Assembly (NCBI RefSeq): GCF_910596095.1
Contig: NC_056538.1
Location: 16,044,501-16,108,500, forward strand
DNA length: 64,000 nt
Reading direction: 5' to 3'
Source: Thunnus maccoyii
Taxonomy: Eukaryota > Chordata > Actinopteri > Scombriformes > Scombridae
Shown here: one piece after another, positions 61,350 to 64,000 of the stretch
How the letters are laid out: each line of letters begins with the position of its first letter
Numbering within the stretch: position 1 is the stretch's first letter
Translations under genes and position numbers: made by a program
Notes under the pieces: generated by a model
Databases searched by the model: none
Seen by the model: only the letters and a program-made list of their open reading frames with translations
What the model was told of the DNA's origin: nothing

Positions 61350-62150
61350 ATGGCCATAGACTGTAAAAAATATCAACATAGTCACCGTACGTCACCCACT
61401 GATTTGTGAACTGCTGTTTCAAAGCCTCAAGTTTAGTGATTTGACCATTGCCATCTTGGATTTGACCGCTGCCATGTTTGATTTTTGGAGCCAGAAGTTA
61501 CCATATTTGGACGAGAGGGTGGAACTGACCATAGAGCTAGCTGCATTTACAATCCATGGTTAACAGTGATAAAGCTATTGCTAATGCTAATTTCCGCTAG
61601 CTCAAAACAGGCTTAAAACAATTAAAAACAAAATATACTCACTGAAAAACCTGAACATCCGACTCCTTAGAGGATATTTTATCACAACCAAGTGAACAAG
61701 ACTTTTTTAAGTGACAAAAATGTTACAGTTAACTTTTATGAACTGAAAACACGTGAACAACAAGTGAAATAGCAGCAGCTACGCCTATACTCTGTGAATC
61801 TGGGGTTATGCCATGGTTACGTTACATAATTAATGTTGTTGCCATGGTTCCGACTTGTCAATCACAACATAGCCACACGCCAGAGCATACGCTGCTTTGT
61901 CATTATTTACAAAATGAACATCATGATGCATTGAAGAAGACTTGATACTAGCGATTGAGACCAGGAAAGTGTTTACTGGGATCCTAAATCAAGTGAGAAG
62001 TAGGGTCATTTTCTCATAGACTTCCATACAATCGGACTTCTTTTTGCAGCCAGTGGAGTCTCCCCCTGCTGGCCATTAGAAAGAATGCAGGTTTAAGGCA
62101 CATCCGCATTGGCTTCACTTTTAAAACCAGGAGCTACCTACTTGGTTATG
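61350..62150. mobile_element. Common teleost non-autonomous transposon (gccatagactgtaaa type)
   Basis: Runs from ccatagactgtaaaaaatat, through cgtcacccactgatttgtga, gattttggagccagaag-like and gagggtggaactgacc blocks, to cagtggagtctccccctgct, gaatgcaggtttaaggcac and ggcttcacttttaaaaccag. These phrases form one well-known repeat of perciform-type genomes, about 800 bp. No intact reading frame. Confidence 0.65.
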
Positions 62151-64000
62151 ACTAAAGTTGTCTGCTTTTTTAAGAGTACATTCAATAATTAAAATAAAAA
62201 ACAACAAAACCCACTTGAGGCTCTTTAAAAAACACTGAGTGAGCACTTAACAGAACTGCAGAACTGAAATCGAATGAATTGTTTCCCCTGTTGGATTTTT
62301 ATAGGCACTTTTAAGCACTGTACCCGTGTTTCTACATGTGTGACAGTTGCAAAAAATTGCAGATGTTCAAGTTTCCCAGCAGCATAAGGATGCACCACAT
62401 TACAGCAAATCTCAAACACACAGATTATATAACAATCTGCGTTTTCCCCCTTTTAATCTCTAACCACAATTACAACCTGGCATCCACATAAATGACTCCA
62501 GCTATGATACAGTAGCTGGACGAGACCTAATTGTAGCACTCCTCCCTCCCTCTCTATTTTCCTCTTCTCTCATTCTCTGTCTCCCTCTCTTGGGGTCCAG
62601 TCCAGGTCCAGTTTCACACATTTAGTGGCCATCTGTTTGCAATGACTCTCCTCTCTCTCAGCTTCAATAAAACAAACCACGTCGACCAGTCAGCGCAGCA
62701 CAGAGAGTCAAGAAGACAGATGACAGCGAGAAGGACTGAAAATAAAAAATCTTTTATTACCTAGTCAGGTTTGAGTCTTAGTCTATTCTGAACTGTCAAG
62801 TAAACACCAAATTATAGTAGTTTGAAGTGGTTGCCTTGTTAGGGAACAGATGTTAACAGTTACATGCATTTATCCTACAGGAGCCAAAATAAGACTGTCT
62901 CACAACAATGACTAGTTTACCAGTTTCAGTGAATCAAACAGGAGTGCTGAGCAGGCATCAACTGACTCGAATGAAGCTCTCTATATTTTACACTTTTATT
63001 GTACCTTTCCCCAGTAATCAAATCCTACCAGGCACTTTGAGGTAAACATCTAGTTGACTCCTGACTGAAATACAGCATCCGATCGTATAAAAGATAAATC
63101 AAACAGCAGGAAAAGCTATAATTCAATCATTCATCTGCTCCACATCACTAATTTTCTCCAGAAACTTCATCAACAGTTCCAGCAGCTGAGACTGAACACA
63201 GCTTTTGTTTTGTCCTGCTGAGCAAAAAGGCTGTTTCCAAGGCAGACTCTGATGTCTGCCCAGCAATGTACTTTCATGTCTTTAAACAAAGATTCTCTGT
63301 TACAGTAAGCTTTTTTTTTGGTCAGTTATGATTTATTTATAATTTAGAGTATTGGTTCATTTTGGCGTCCACTGAGGTGGAACAGAAACAGAGGTCACAT
63401 GAGGATAAGTCAACTCAAGATATTCATACTCAATCAATTTGAATAATTTCATGAGCCCCCAAGAAAAGGGAAGCCCTTTAAAGAATCAAAGTGACACTGT
63501 GCCATGTTGGACACATTGGGCCTCATGTAGGAACATTTTCGTATTCCTATCATAAAACTCTCTTACATTTTTTTCTGTGAGGTTTGCACATACGAGTGTT
63601 CCAAGTCAGATTCACCATAGTCTCTTAACTGCCTGAATTTGTCGTATATTGCTCATTTCAGCTTGACATGATACCAGCAGTCATGATGATGATAAAACTG
63701 TGAATAGAATATTAATTTTAATTAATAATTAATTAAATAATTTAATCAATTTTTATTTTAGCTGATTTTGGTATCATATTTAAACTCCAAATTCCATCAG
63801 ATTAAGACATTTATTCTAAGTCAAACAAGTGTTTTCTTCTTGTGAAGAAAGTCTCTGTTCAGGACAAGTATGACAGGTCTGGACCACTCATAAATTCTGT
63901 TCGTAATTAAGAGAAAATTCTAAATATGAGAAAATTGATAAAAGAATGTTCTTAAATCACTCTTAAAAACTAATTTGTTCATATGAGCGGTTCTTGCATG

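Larger units (their letters stand above)
58611..64000 (+). other. hhipl1: Start of hhipl1 intron 1
   Basis: At least 5.4 kb with no sequence resembling the expected next HHIPL1 exon (continuation of the cysteine-rich domain and the propeller). It holds a GT microsatellite, a fish repeat at 61.35-62.15 kb and otherwise unremarkable AT-rich DNA. Confidence 0.6.

Noticed and set aside
1..64000. tRNA, rRNA or known microRNA genes
   Set aside because: I looked for tRNA B-box-like GGTTCGAATCC and obvious conserved hairpins on both strands and found none that I could support.

Overview
The window is nuclear DNA of a ray-finned fish, most likely a spiny-rayed teleost. Genes are split by GT-AG introns, the (CA)n and (TAA)n microsatellites are long, and the gaps hold L2-like LINE debris and short inverted-repeat transposons of types common in teleost genomes. 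The species cannot be named from the sequence alone. Gene names come from recognising translated exons; no database search was run.

Layout: (1) 510-2716, plus strand: the last five coding exons of a HERC-family HECT ubiquitin ligase; the gene begins before the window. (2) 5206-10206, minus strand: yif1b, complete in eight coding exons (305 aa), lying tail-to-tail with the HERC-like gene. (3) 11260-13610: an unusual locus with a THAP-like exon remnant, then a 301-aa uninterrupted reading frame between two direct repeats of about 330 bp, then a common fish repeat. (4) 15642-18032, plus: a GIMAP/AIG1-type GTPase in two coding exons. (5) 22404-41752, plus: the fish counterpart of human C14orf132, an 81-aa membrane microprotein whose two coding exons are separated by a 19-kb intron full of repeats. 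(6) 41753-about 57,000: gene-poor, with a degraded gene fragment near 52.2-52.6 kb and several mobile elements. (7) 58299-58610, plus: the first coding exon of hhipl1 (signal peptide and start of the folate-receptor-like domain); the rest lies beyond the window.

The genes do not form a functional unit. YIF1B works in ER-Golgi trafficking, the HERC-like ligase in ubiquitin transfer, GIMAPs in lymphocyte GTPase biology, and HHIPL1 is a secreted HHIP relative. C14orf132 and HHIPL1 both lie in human 14q32.2, so their proximity may be a compressed conserved block. The item most worth follow-up is the 301-aa reading frame between long direct repeats: it matches no family I know, has three hydrophobic segments, and is intact although its flanking repeats have diverged clearly.
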